From the NCBI GenBank assembly GCA_045595845.1, contig JAZOBF010000037.1:1-43889 (forward strand): DNA of 43,889 nucleotides. The letters run 5' to 3'. A program made the position numbers and the translations under genes. Below, one piece after another: positions 22,974 to 30,749 of the stretch. The notes beneath the pieces are model-generated. The model was given only the letters and a program-made list of their open reading frames with translations, was not told the origin of the DNA and did not search any database. How positions within the stretch are numbered: the stretch's first letter is position 1; every line of letters starts with the position of its first letter. Origin of the DNA: RGIG3009 sp045595845 (GTDB lineage: Bacteria; Bacillota; Clostridia; Oscillospirales; Acutalibacteraceae).

Positions 22974-24010
22974 ACGGACAACCCCTTTCGCAGATAGGTG
23001 TGGAACTCCTCTACCGGTATGGTAACCACCGTACCGTTGCCGAGCGTCGGAACGGCGATGATATGTAATGTTTGTTTACGGCGTTTTTTATCCGCCATCG
23101 CAGCACAGTACAGTTCGTCTGCCGAAAACGGGCATGCCGTCGGCAATCCGTATGCCGTCAGTACGGCATCCAAACGCTCCGCAAGAGCCTCCCCGCCCGC
23201 CTCGGCGTGTGCCATCACGGACATACCGACCGCTACGGCACTCCCGTGCGAAACGGCAAAGTGACTGCACTGTTCAATGGCGTGTCCGACGGTATGCCCG
23301 TAATTGAGTAACAACCGACACCCGTTGTCGAATTCATCCGCGGCAACCACCTCGCTTTTGATGGTAACACAACGCGTTATAATCTGTGTATCGGTCCACG
23401 CGTGATTTTCCAGCGCATGAAACAATTCCGCATCACGAATCATACCGTATTTGATAACCTCTGCCATGCCGTCGGCATACACCGCAGCCGGTAAAGTTTT
23501 GAGTACCAACGGATCAACCAGCACCAACCGCGGCTGATAAAAGGCGCCGAGCAGATTTTTTCCCTCCGGCAGGTTGACAGCCGTTTTGCCGCCGACCGAT
23601 GAATCCACACACGAAAGCAAGGTGGTGGGAATTTGCACAAACGGAATACCGCGCAGATATGACGCCGCACAAAACCCTGCTAAATCGCCAACCACGCCTC
23701 CGCCAAGCGCAATAACGGCATCGCTGCGCGAAAAACCGCCGCTTGCCAGCACAGACACCACGCGCAAATACTGATCGGTGCTTTTGGACTCCTCGCCCGC
23801 GGGAAGAATGTACTCCGTCACTTGATAGCCCGCCTGTGTCAACGCGGCATGAACCGCGCCCGCGTACAGCGGAGCTACATGGCTGTCGGTGAGCAACAGC
23901 AATTTTTCTGCATTGAGTACGGCAGAACATTCCTCGGCAACACGACCGAGGATACCTTCTTCAATATGGATCTCGTAGGTGCGGGATGTCCCAACTTTAA
24001 CTATCTCCAT
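22970..24010 (-). CDS. aroB: 3-Dehydroquinate synthase
   Basis: 346 residues from ATG 24010 (MEIVKVGTSRTYEIHIEEG), the second step of the pathway, which cyclises DAHP to 3-dehydroquinate using NAD and a divalent metal. Motifs are LPAGEESKSTDQYLRVV, ALGGGVVGDLAGFCAASYLRGI, PTTLLSCVDSSVGGKTAVNLPEGKN, and the metal ligand segments DAELFHAL and LLLNYGHTVGHAIEQ. The open frame continues upstream, but that part lies within tyrA and is unlike AroB. ATG 24010 lies 14 bp inside tyrA, and the nearest purine-rich RBS (AGAGAGG) is about 13 bases away, so coupling to tyrA translation probably matters. Confidence 0.95.
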   Translation of the reverse strand: MEIVKVGTSRTYEIHIEEGILGRVAEECSAVLNAEKLLLLTDSHVAPLYAGAVHAALTQAGYQVTEYILPAGEESKSTDQYLRVVSVLASGGFSRSDAVIALGGGVVGDLAGFCAASYLRGIPFVQIPTTLLSCVDSSVGGKTAVNLPEGKNLLGAFYQPRLVLVDPLVLKTLPAAVYADGMAEVIKYGMIRDAELFHALENHAWTDTQIITRCVTIKSEVVAADEFDNGCRLLLNYGHTVGHAIEQCSHFAVSHGSAVAVGMSVMAHAEAGGEALAERLDAVLTAYGLPTACPFSADELYCAAMADKKRRKQTLHIIAVPTLGNGTVVTIPVEEFHTYLRKGLSV

Positions 24011-24845
24011 AAGGGCTATCGATCCTCTCTTTTCGGTCGCTGCCGTCCTTGAGCAACACTTTGAGCGTTTCGGCATCACCTTGTTGGAGCGCCACTTGAT
24101 ATTCTCTAAGCGAACGCACAATATGATCAATCTCAGCAACCAAATTTTCACGGTTTTCCAAGAACAGTTCCGTCCACATGGTTTCGTTTAGTTGTGCTAC
24201 ACGGGTAAGATCGCGATAGCTGCCCGCCGAAAAACCGCGATGAATCTTCGCTCGGGGACTTTTGACATACGCGTTGGATACCACATGCGCCAATTGGGAA
24301 GTAAACGCGATAATTTCATCGTGTTTGTCGGGGGTGGTCACCGTGACCGAGCTAAACCCAATGGATTTAATCCAGCTCGTCACCTTTTCAAGCAACAGAA
24401 TATCTTCGGTATTTTCCGGCGTTAAAATCATGGAGGCCCCCGCATACAAATCGGCGGTGGCATATTTGATACCGGAACGGTGCAGCCCCGCCATGGGATG
24501 CCCGCCGATAAAAATCCACCCGTTCTGTTTGGCAAGCGGATAACACGCTTCGCAAATACGGCGCTTAATACCGCCGCAATCAATTACTACCGTTTCAGAG
24601 GCGATCGCATCGGCCATTTCTGTCAGATACGAAACGGTCGCGCGCGGGTATACCGCTATCAAAAGCAGTTCACATTCGGAAATGGAATCCCTATCCACCA
24701 CACCGTCGATGGTGTTCGTCAGTTGCGCATACTGCGTAACAGCAAGGTCTACATCATACCCCAGCACACGATGATTCGTGTGTTTTTTAAAGGCCTTTGC
24801 GAGGGAACCGCCGATTAGACCTAACCCGATAATTCCTACTGTCAT
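23997..24845 (-). CDS. tyrA: Prephenate dehydrogenase
   Basis: 282 residues. It oxidatively decarboxylates prephenate to 4-hydroxyphenylpyruvate, the tyrosine branch. The NAD-binding loop GLGLIGGS (7-14) is near the N-terminus. Characteristic segments are VVIDCGGIKRRICEACYPL, FIGGHPMAGLHRSGIKYATADLYAGASMILTP and SQLAHVVSNAYV. The C-terminal helical dimerisation domain ends near EVLLKDG. No ACT domain is present, so direct tyrosine feedback is less likely than in the ~370-residue Bacillus form. Its ATG overlaps the aroF stop by 4 bp. Confidence 0.95.
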   Translation of the reverse strand: MTVGIIGLGLIGGSLAKAFKKHTNHRVLGYDVDLAVTQYAQLTNTIDGVVDRDSISECELLLIAVYPRATVSYLTEMADAIASETVVIDCGGIKRRICEACYPLAKQNGWIFIGGHPMAGLHRSGIKYATADLYAGASMILTPENTEDILLLEKVTSWIKSIGFSSVTVTTPDKHDEIIAFTSQLAHVVSNAYVKSPRAKIHRGFSAGSYRDLTRVAQLNETMWTELFLENRENLVAEIDHIVRSLREYQVALQQGDAETLKVLLKDGSDRKERIDSPYGDS

Positions 24846-25846
24846 TCCTTGATCGCCTCTCGAATATGGTAAACTCGCTTTGCTACATCATCAAACTGTT
24901 CGGGCGTGAGTGATTGCGCGCCGTCACACAGCGCGTTTTTCGGATCATTGTGCACTTCAATCATCAAACCGTCCGCGCCGGAGGCGGCCGCCGCCATCGC
25001 CATGGGCTTTACCATCCAGTTGATACCGCTGGCATGGCTGGGATCCACCATCACCGGAAGATGCGTCAGTTCATGTAACATGGGAACTGCCGACAAATCC
25101 AATGTGTTGCGGGTATAGGTTTCGTAGGTACGGATACCGCGCTCACACAAAACAATTTGTTCGTTACCACCCGCCATGATATACTCAGCACTCATCAACC
25201 ATTCTTTCATCGTGTTGGCAAGGCCGCGTTTGAGCAAAATCGGTTTGCGGATACGACCAAGCTCCTTAAGCAACTCGAAGTTTTGCATATTGCGCGCACC
25301 TACCTGAATGAGGTCAACATCTTCAAACAAGGGCAGATGATTTGCGTTCATGATCTCGGTCACGATCGGCATACCGGTTTCTTTTTTAGCTTCTTTAAGC
25401 AATTCCAACCCGTCAGCGGCAAGGCCCTGAAAATCATACGGCGAGGTGCGAGGCTTAAACGCCCCTCCGCGCAACAAAGTAGCACCCGACGCTTGTACCT
25501 GTTTGGCAATCTCAATGATCTGTTCTCTCGATTCGACCGAACAGGGACCGGCAATAATGGCAAAATGACCGCCGCCGATCTTAACGCCCGCCACATCCAC
25601 CACCGTATCCTCGGGATGGAATTTTCGGTTGGCACTTTTGAACGGTTCGGAAATGCGCGTAACATTCTCCACGATTTCAAGATTCTTTAACAGTTCAATA
25701 TCTACATGTGTCGTGTCGCCAACCAAACCAAGGATGGTATTATACACCCCTTCCGAGCGATGAACGGTAAGCTGTTGTGTTTCCAGCCAATTGACCAGAT
25801 TGTCAATTTGTGATTGGGATACCCCCTGTTTGATAACGGCGATCAT
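24842..25846 (-). CDS. aroF: 3-Deoxy-7-phosphoheptulonate (DAHP) synthase, type I-beta with N-terminal regulatory domain
   Basis: 334 residues. It commits PEP and erythrose-4-phosphate to the shikimate pathway. Residues 1-70 (MIAVIKQGVSQSQIDNLVNW) are the ferredoxin-like domain of Thermotoga-type enzymes that binds Tyr/Phe. The barrel starts with FAIIAGPCSVESREQI, followed by LLRGGAFKPRTSPYDFQGL, GARNMQNFELLKELG, PILLKRGLANTMKEWLMSAEYI and the metal-site region VMVDPSHASG. AGGAGG (25854-25859) is eight bases upstream of ATG and directly follows the attenuator U-tract. It is the first structural gene of the operon. Confidence 0.97.
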   Translation of the reverse strand: MIAVIKQGVSQSQIDNLVNWLETQQLTVHRSEGVYNTILGLVGDTTHVDIELLKNLEIVENVTRISEPFKSANRKFHPEDTVVDVAGVKIGGGHFAIIAGPCSVESREQIIEIAKQVQASGATLLRGGAFKPRTSPYDFQGLAADGLELLKEAKKETGMPIVTEIMNANHLPLFEDVDLIQVGARNMQNFELLKELGRIRKPILLKRGLANTMKEWLMSAEYIMAGGNEQIVLCERGIRTYETYTRNTLDLSAVPMLHELTHLPVMVDPSHASGINWMVKPMAMAAAASGADGLMIEVHNDPKNALCDGAQSLTPEQFDDVAKRVYHIREAIKE

Positions 25847-25860
25847 AGCATTTCCTCCTA

Positions 25861-25896
25861 AAAAGATAAGGGCCCGCGTTTTTACTGCGGGCCCTT
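25861..25896 (-). terminator. Attenuator terminator just upstream of aroF
   Basis: A perfect 10-bp GC-rich stem (25887-25896 with 25868-25877, AAGGGCCCGC/GCGGGCCCTT) with a 9-nt loop, followed on the minus strand by ATCTTTTT (25860-25867). It sits between the Tyr/Phe leader peptide and the aroF RBS, so it must be bypassed for the operon to be expressed. It is also the first terminator after the upstream cinA-fusion operon. Confidence 0.93.
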
Positions 25897-25950
25897 GTTA
25901 CGGGTTTTGTTAAAGGGTGTCGGCCTTTAATCAACGGCAGCAAAAAACGC
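25876..25950 (-). promoter_or_regulatory. Antiterminator pairing of the aro leader RNA
   Basis: The leader RNA segment GCGUUUUU (minus strand, 25943-25950) is exactly complementary to AAAAACGC (25876-25883), which comprises the loop and part of the 3' arm of the terminator. CUG/CAG can extend the helix beyond a small internal loop. The competing upstream hairpin is CTTTTACT (25969-25976, Tyr/Phe codons) with AGTAAAAG (25950-25957). A ribosome stalled on the Tyr/Phe codons would free the antiterminator strand. The structure is deduced by eye; the mechanism is by analogy with trp/phe attenuation. Confidence 0.7.
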
Positions 25951-26014
25951 TTTTACTGTTATGGCTAAAGTAAAAGTAATAGGCGTATTCTACTGCAAAG
26001 TTATTTTGTTTCAT
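25931..26014 (-). CDS. 27-residue Tyr/Phe-rich leader peptide of the aro operon
   Basis: ATG 26014 to TGA 25931-25933 encodes MKQNNFAVEYAYYFYFSHNS, then KSVFCCR. Of 27 residues four are Tyr and four are Phe, with the block Y-A-Y-Y-F-Y-F at positions 10-16. AAGGTG (26022-26027) lies seven bases before the ATG. It is followed 34 bp after the stop by a GC-rich terminator and then aroF. This is the classic composition and layout of an attenuator leader peptide sensing charged tRNA-Tyr and tRNA-Phe, the end products of the operon. No T-box features are seen. Confidence 0.88.
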   Translation of the reverse strand: MKQNNFAVEYAYYFYFSHNSKSVFCCR

Positions 26015-26032
26015 AAAGCAACACCTTGCTTT
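26015..26032. promoter_or_regulatory. Palindrome over the aro transcription start
   Basis: Perfect inverted repeat AAAGCAA-N4-TTGCTTT, starting three bases after the -10 box and covering the expected +1 and the leader peptide RBS, which falls mostly in its centre and one arm. It could be a repressor operator in DNA or an RNA hairpin masking the RBS of the leader peptide. Neither is proven. Confidence 0.55.
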
Positions 26033-26034
26033 GG

Positions 26035-26063
26035 AGTATAGCACACCCCGTACGGTTTGTCAA
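26035..26063 (-). promoter_or_regulatory. aroFp: Consensus promoter of the aro operon
   Basis: On the minus strand, TTGACA (26058-26063) and TATACT (26035-26040) have a 17-bp spacer. It lies immediately after the stop codon of the cinA fusion (26071). The transcript would begin near 26028, giving a ~14-nt leader before the leader-peptide ATG. Confidence 0.85.
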
Positions 26064-26070
26064 CCGAAAT

Positions 26071-29000
26071 TTACCAAACCGGCAACACCACTTGATGAGT
26101 GCTTGTATCGGTCACGGAATAGTAATGCCGCAAAATCTGCACATAGTTCCAACCCGCTTCGTTGGCATAGCCCACGGCACCCATCTGACTGAGTCCGACA
26201 CCATGTCCCCAACCCTGCACCGTGATGGTTACGGTCTGCGTGGCTTCATCGTACGAGGTACGGAACGCGTGAGAGCGAAGCCCCAATGCATTGCGGATAT
26301 TATAACCGGTCACCGGTTTTTGGTTTCCCTTGTTGTCCACATAATAGAAGTTTGTGTGGAATACATAGTTCCAGGCATCCCCCGCACCCGCACTACCGTC
26401 ACCGTCATAGCTCAGTGCGCGTAACGGAAGCTGTCCCGAAGCCGTCGTAAACTGTTCTTCCGGCATGGTATAGGACGGATAGCGGTTTTGCACATTGTTT
26501 GCAAACCATTTTTTCACCTTGGCATACAAATCGTCACGGGAAATGGTAACGGTCGATACAAATTTCTTGCCGCCGTATTTCGCGTTGGTAATGGCATCGT
26601 CATACTTGCTGACAACGCTTTTCGCATACGCAAGCGTACCTGTCCACACGCGGTTGCTGGACGCACTGTATCCGCCCGTGGAAGCGGAATAAACCGTCTG
26701 CAAGGTCATGGCGGGAATAGAGGTTTTAGAGGTATTCACTAACTTGACACCCACCACCTCGCCTACGGCTTCGTAAATCTTCTTGTCCCACTTATTGTTC
26801 AGATTGATTGCTGACACATTGGACGGATACGCACCCGTGTGGGTATTATAATGTAACAAATAGGAGTACGATGCGACCGCCTGCGCTTTTTGTGCCTCTG
26901 TGGAATTGACCATCGTGCTGGCACTGCCGAGCTCGGATTTCACAATACCGGCGATAAGCAGTTGCAACTGTTCTTTGGTTTTGGGCCTTAGTATCCCATC
27001 TTCGTCCGCGGCAAATCCCGAAAACGCACCGCTGTTTTTCACGGCAACATATGACAGAAATTCATACTCCGAAATCTTCCCTTGTACGGTTCCGGCCAGA
27101 GGCGTTATGGGTGTGGTAGGTGTCTCCTGCGCGGGCGGTTTCGTCACCACCTGCGTGGTCGGCACAGTCGTCGTTTTCTCCGTAGTCGTTTCACCAATCA
27201 GCTCGTTACCTTCCGTATGGGTAGTTGTGGTCGTCTTCTTGGTGGTGGTTGATTTTTTGGTTGTGGTTGTCTTTTTGGTGGTAGATTCGGTGGTGGTCGT
27301 CACCGCTTCCGTGGTAGTGATTTCCGTGGTGGTTTCTGTGGTCTCTACCGTTGTAACGGTGGTGGTTGCGGCCGTTTCTTCGCCGTTTGCCTGAAGCCAA
27401 CCTTTCGGCATTTTGGCAACACGGTTAACACGCGCCTTCGAAAGATCGTTTTCCTTGTCCTCGCCGGCTCGCACACGCCGTGCGGCAACCACAATACGCG
27501 CACCGTCATATCCGTAATCGATCGGTGTGGTTAACAATAATAGTTGATCACCTTCGATAATATCGACCGGGGTATCAAACAGCGAACGCGTACGCAACTG
27601 TGCGACATGATACGCAAAATCCTCTTCGTCCTCAAATACCGTGCGCGCATAGTTGAATTCGTCTTTGTCGGTATCATCCACCAAAATTACCGCAAAAATC
27701 TTGTATTTTCCCTCTTGATAGATGGTGTTCATCTCAATCATCGGGTGGTCTTTGAGGAAAGCAAGCTCGGTATACTCTGCGAGTTGGGCAAACATCTGTC
27801 CATTTCCCGCATTGTTGCCGTAAATAGTGAGATTCCGCTTAATATTGGCTTGGTCCACCTGCGTTCCGGTTTGCAGATACGGCACACCGAAAGTAGAAGC
27901 ATTTTTATAAAAATCGTGTTGCTCGTAATAACCAAGTGACGGTTCAACCATCACCGGATAGTTAATCCGCGTATCCTCAATATGCACCCACCCGCGCACA
28001 TCATCGTTGTTGCGGTACAGCGTCATAAACTGAGTTAAAATCCCATTGGGGTACCAACCGTCGGTTTCCACCTCGGCCTGTGTATACATTTGATACAGCG
28101 CCTCATATTTTTGTTGGTTGCGATACGGTGTATATACGTACACATATGCCCAAAACGCAACCGCTAACAAGAGCACCGAAACAGCGGATATCCAACGAAG
28201 CAACAGCGCACGGCGGCGGCGTTTTTTTGCCGTTGCATTTTGCTCTTCGGTCATCGCCAAAACCTCTTGTTGCATCTGCTCAAGCGATTGACCGCCTGCC
28301 ATGACACCGGGCAAGGTTTCCAAATACCGACGCGACATATCCAACGCATACAGCGTGGCCATGCTTCGAATATGTTCACGATCCTCTCCGCCGTGGCCCG
28401 CAAAGACCTTCTTAACCCATACGCGTTTTTGATCGGCTAATGCGACATACACGGTGCCGACCGCTTTCCCTTCGCTGGAATCCGGTCCCGCAACACCGGT
28501 AATACCGATGCCGATATCGGCACCGCCGACTTGACGGGCACCGACCGCCATCGCGCCTGCGGTTTCGGGCGATACCGCGCCCCGTTCTTGTAACACCGAC
28601 TCGGGGACACCCAACACTTGGTGTTTGATTTCTTTGGAATACGCAGCGATACCGCATTCAAATACATTCGACACGCCCGGTACTTCCGTAAGCCGTCCCG
28701 AAAGTAAACCGGCCGTACAGGATTCCGCTGTGGCAATCTTCATTTCTTTTTCGGTGAGCAACGATACCACGCGTTTGGAAAGACCGCCCGCGTCCACGCC
28801 GTACACGGCATTACCGAGCCGTTCGCGAATCTCCCGGATAACGGGATCACACAACGCGTTAGCCGCTTCCACCGTATCGGCTTTTGCGGTGACGCGCAGT
28901 ACCACTTCGCCATCCTTGGCATACGGTGCGACGGTTGGGTTACTACCCTCCATTAAATCGCGGAGCCGTTCATCGACTGCCGCTTCCGGAATGCCAAACA

Positions 29001-29547
29001 CGCCTACCGTGTGCGAATGAATCGTACCACCCGAGCTTTGTGTCAGGTATGGTGCGACATATTCAAAAAACATCGGAATGAGTTCTTTGGGCGGGCCGGG
29101 CAATAAAATCACCCGATGCGCCTCATGCTCGATCGCACAACCCGGGGCGGTGCCGTGATCGTTTTGAAACACGATACACCCCTCCGGCAACATTGCTTGT
29201 TTTTGATTGTTTTCCGTATATTCTTTTTGGGTGCGCTCAAAATAGGCGCGAATGCGCCGATCGCTTTCTTCATCCAGCACCAGCGGCAACCCTAAGCACT
29301 CTGCCACGGTTTCTCTCGTCAGGTCGTCCTCCGTCGGACCGAGACCACCGGTCAGAATCACCGTATCACAGCGTGTCAGCGCCAACTCGATTGCCTGCTG
29401 CAATCGCTCTCGGTTATCACCAACGGTGGATTGATACAGGGTATCGATCCCGTAAGCCGCCAGTTCGCGAGCAAGGAATTGGGTGTTGGAGTTGACAATA
29501 TCCCCCAACAACAATTCTGTTCCTACCGAAATAATTTCAGCATTCAT
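26071..29547 (-). CDS. CinA / sortase-B-like (catalytically dead) / SpoIID fusion membrane protein
   Basis: 1158 residues from ATG 29547 (AAAGGTGG eight bases upstream). Residues 1-415 are a full CinA: MNAEIISVGTELLLGDIVNS and TGGLGPTEDDLTRE form the MoaB/MogA-like domain, and ATAESCTAGLLSGRLTEVPG to GITGVAGPDSSEGKAVGTVY the C-terminal nicotinamide-nucleotide amidase domain. A basic KKRRRR and one membrane helix follow at about 440-472. Residues about 500-697 resemble class B sortase, but the catalytic His is Asn578 (IYGNN), the Cys is replaced in LLTTPID (Pro675), and only Arg684 remains. A Thr-rich spacer covers about 722-800. A SpoIID/LytB-like domain (about 855-1158) has KSELG with the probable catalytic Glu873 and QGWGHGVGLSQMGA near 1111. 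CinA should be cytoplasmic and the rest outside. Its ATG is 19 bp after the thiI stop. Confidence 0.9.
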   Translation of the reverse strand: MNAEIISVGTELLLGDIVNSNTQFLARELAAYGIDTLYQSTVGDNRERLQQAIELALTRCDTVILTGGLGPTEDDLTRETVAECLGLPLVLDEESDRRIRAYFERTQKEYTENNQKQAMLPEGCIVFQNDHGTAPGCAIEHEAHRVILLPGPPKELIPMFFEYVAPYLTQSSGGTIHSHTVGVFGIPEAAVDERLRDLMEGSNPTVAPYAKDGEVVLRVTAKADTVEAANALCDPVIREIRERLGNAVYGVDAGGLSKRVVSLLTEKEMKIATAESCTAGLLSGRLTEVPGVSNVFECGIAAYSKEIKHQVLGVPESVLQERGAVSPETAGAMAVGARQVGGADIGIGITGVAGPDSSEGKAVGTVYVALADQKRVWVKKVFAGHGGEDREHIRSMATLYALDMSRRYLETLPGVMAGGQSLEQMQQEVLAMTEEQNATAKKRRRRALLLRWISAVSVLLLAVAFWAYVYVYTPYRNQQKYEALYQMYTQAEVETDGWYPNGILTQFMTLYRNNDDVRGWVHIEDTRINYPVMVEPSLGYYEQHDFYKNASTFGVPYLQTGTQVDQANIKRNLTIYGNNAGNGQMFAQLAEYTELAFLKDHPMIEMNTIYQEGKYKIFAVILVDDTDKDEFNYARTVFEDEEDFAYHVAQLRTRSLFDTPVDIIEGDQLLLLTTPIDYGYDGARIVVAARRVRAGEDKENDLSKARVNRVAKMPKGWLQANGEETAATTTVTTVETTETTTEITTTEAVTTTTESTTKKTTTTKKSTTTKKTTTTTHTEGNELIGETTTEKTTTVPTTQVVTKPPAQETPTTPITPLAGTVQGKISEYEFLSYVAVKNSGAFSGFAADEDGILRPKTKEQLQLLIAGIVKSELGSASTMVNSTEAQKAQAVASYSYLLHYNTHTGAYPSNVSAINLNNKWDKKIYEAVGEVVGVKLVNTSKTSIPAMTLQTVYSASTGGYSASSNRVWTGTLAYAKSVVSKYDDAITNAKYGGKKFVSTVTISRDDLYAKVKKWFANNVQNRYPSYTMPEEQFTTASGQLPLRALSYDGDGSAGAGDAWNYVFHTNFYYVDNKGNQKPVTGYNIRNALGLRSHAFRTSYDEATQTVTITVQGWGHGVGLSQMGAVGYANEAGWNYVQILRHYYSVTDTSTHQVVLPVW

Positions 29548-29565
29548 CGATTTCGCCACCTTTCA

Positions 29566-30732
29566 TCAGATGTGTAACACCCGTACGCCCGCTATCGCTT
29601 CCTCTATCAAAGCGTCCACCGAAAGGGCGTCTTCCGCCGCTTCGACCTCGCGCAAGACGGGGCGGGTACGCGGATGCCGCGGTGTAAATACCGTACAACA
29701 ATCCTCGTATGGTTGAATGGACGTTTCAAAAGTATCAATTCGCCGCGCAATCGCGATAATTTCTTCTTTGTCCATGCCGATTACAGGACGAAAAACGGGT
29801 AACTCTGCCACCGCATCGGTACAAGCAAGCGCGGGAATGGTCTGACTCGCAACCTGCCCCACGCTTTCACCCGTAATCAAGGCACCGCATTCCGTATTTT
29901 TGGCGATACGCGTAGCAATCCGCATCATAAAACGGCGCATAATCAGCGTAAATAATTCTTCGGGGCAAGCGCGCCCGATTTCCTCTTGAATATGAGTAAA
30001 CGGCACAATATGCAACTCGATTCGGCCCGCATACACGCCGACTTTTTCCAATAACGAGATAACCTTCATTTCCGCACGCTCGCTGGTATAGGGGGGCGAA
30101 GCAAAATGGACCGCGGTGAGTCGAATCCCGCGTTTTGCCATCATGTACGCCGCTACCGGCGAATCAATACCGCCGGAAATGAGGATGCCGGCATTCCCGC
30201 CGGTGCCGATGGGCATACCACCAGCACCCGCAAGCTGTGGGCCGTGAACATACGCCCCAAAATCACGAATTTCCACCCACACCGTCATTTCGGGTGTGTG
30301 CACATCCACCGACAGGTGCGGATACCGCTTTAGCAAATGCGCACCGACTTCGGCACAAATCTCAGGGGAAGAAAGCGGGAATCGTTTGTCGGCGCGTTTT
30401 GCTTCCACCTTGAATGTGCGCACCTGCGACAACGGCTGTTCCAGATAACTTGCCGCCGCCTCTTGTATCGCTTGCAGGTCTTTTTCCACCACGCAGGCAC
30501 GGGAAAAGGCAGAAATACCAAATACCGTTGCCACCCGCTTACTGACTTCGTCCCACTCCACATCTTCGTCTTGCGGCTCGATATACACCGTCGATTGGGC
30601 TTTGCGCAAGGTAAAATTCCCCAGCGATTTGAGACGGTAACGCAGATTTTTAAGCAAGGCTTCTTCAAAAGTCCCGCGATTAAGTCCTTTGAGTGCCAAT
30701 TCGCCGTTTTTAATCAAAATTACTTCATTCAT
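29566..30732 (-). CDS. thiI: tRNA 4-thiouridine sulfurtransferase ThiI
   Basis: 388 residues from ATG 30732 (MNEVILIKNGELALKGLNRGTF), the family start, with AAAGGA upstream. ATG 30753, seven codons earlier, overlaps the sortase stop as ATGA and is a possible alternative. The N-terminal ferredoxin-like and THUMP domains cover about 1-165. The PP-loop ATP pyrophosphatase has LISGGIDSPVAAYMMAKRG (about 185-203). Catalytic Cys is in ALACTDAV. The protein ends shortly after the AANH domain with no rhodanese domain, as in Bacillus-type ThiI, which takes sulfur directly from a cysteine desulfurase; one is encoded upstream. It makes s4U8 in tRNA. Confidence 0.95.
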   Translation of the reverse strand: MNEVILIKNGELALKGLNRGTFEEALLKNLRYRLKSLGNFTLRKAQSTVYIEPQDEDVEWDEVSKRVATVFGISAFSRACVVEKDLQAIQEAAASYLEQPLSQVRTFKVEAKRADKRFPLSSPEICAEVGAHLLKRYPHLSVDVHTPEMTVWVEIRDFGAYVHGPQLAGAGGMPIGTGGNAGILISGGIDSPVAAYMMAKRGIRLTAVHFASPPYTSERAEMKVISLLEKVGVYAGRIELHIVPFTHIQEEIGRACPEELFTLIMRRFMMRIATRIAKNTECGALITGESVGQVASQTIPALACTDAVAELPVFRPVIGMDKEEIIAIARRIDTFETSIQPYEDCCTVFTPRHPRTRPVLREVEAAEDALSVDALIEEAIAGVRVLHI

Positions 30733-30749
30733 TGCTGTTTGTTCCTTTG

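Noticed and set aside
24011..24151. N-terminal extension of aroB
   Set aside because: It lies inside tyrA in another frame and is not AroB-like; the family start is ATG 24010.
25861..26030. T-box riboswitch upstream of aroF
   Set aside because: No T-box consensus or specifier-loop layout is visible; instead there is a translated leader peptide with aromatic codons.
27150..27400. Regular repeats that could suggest a CRISPR or VNTR array
   Set aside because: They are Thr/Lys codons of the CinA-fusion spacer; there are no conserved repeats separated by unique spacers.
29548..29559. GTG 29559 as the start of the CinA fusion
   Set aside because: It overlaps the AAAGGTGG ribosome binding site that serves ATG 29547, the usual CinA start.
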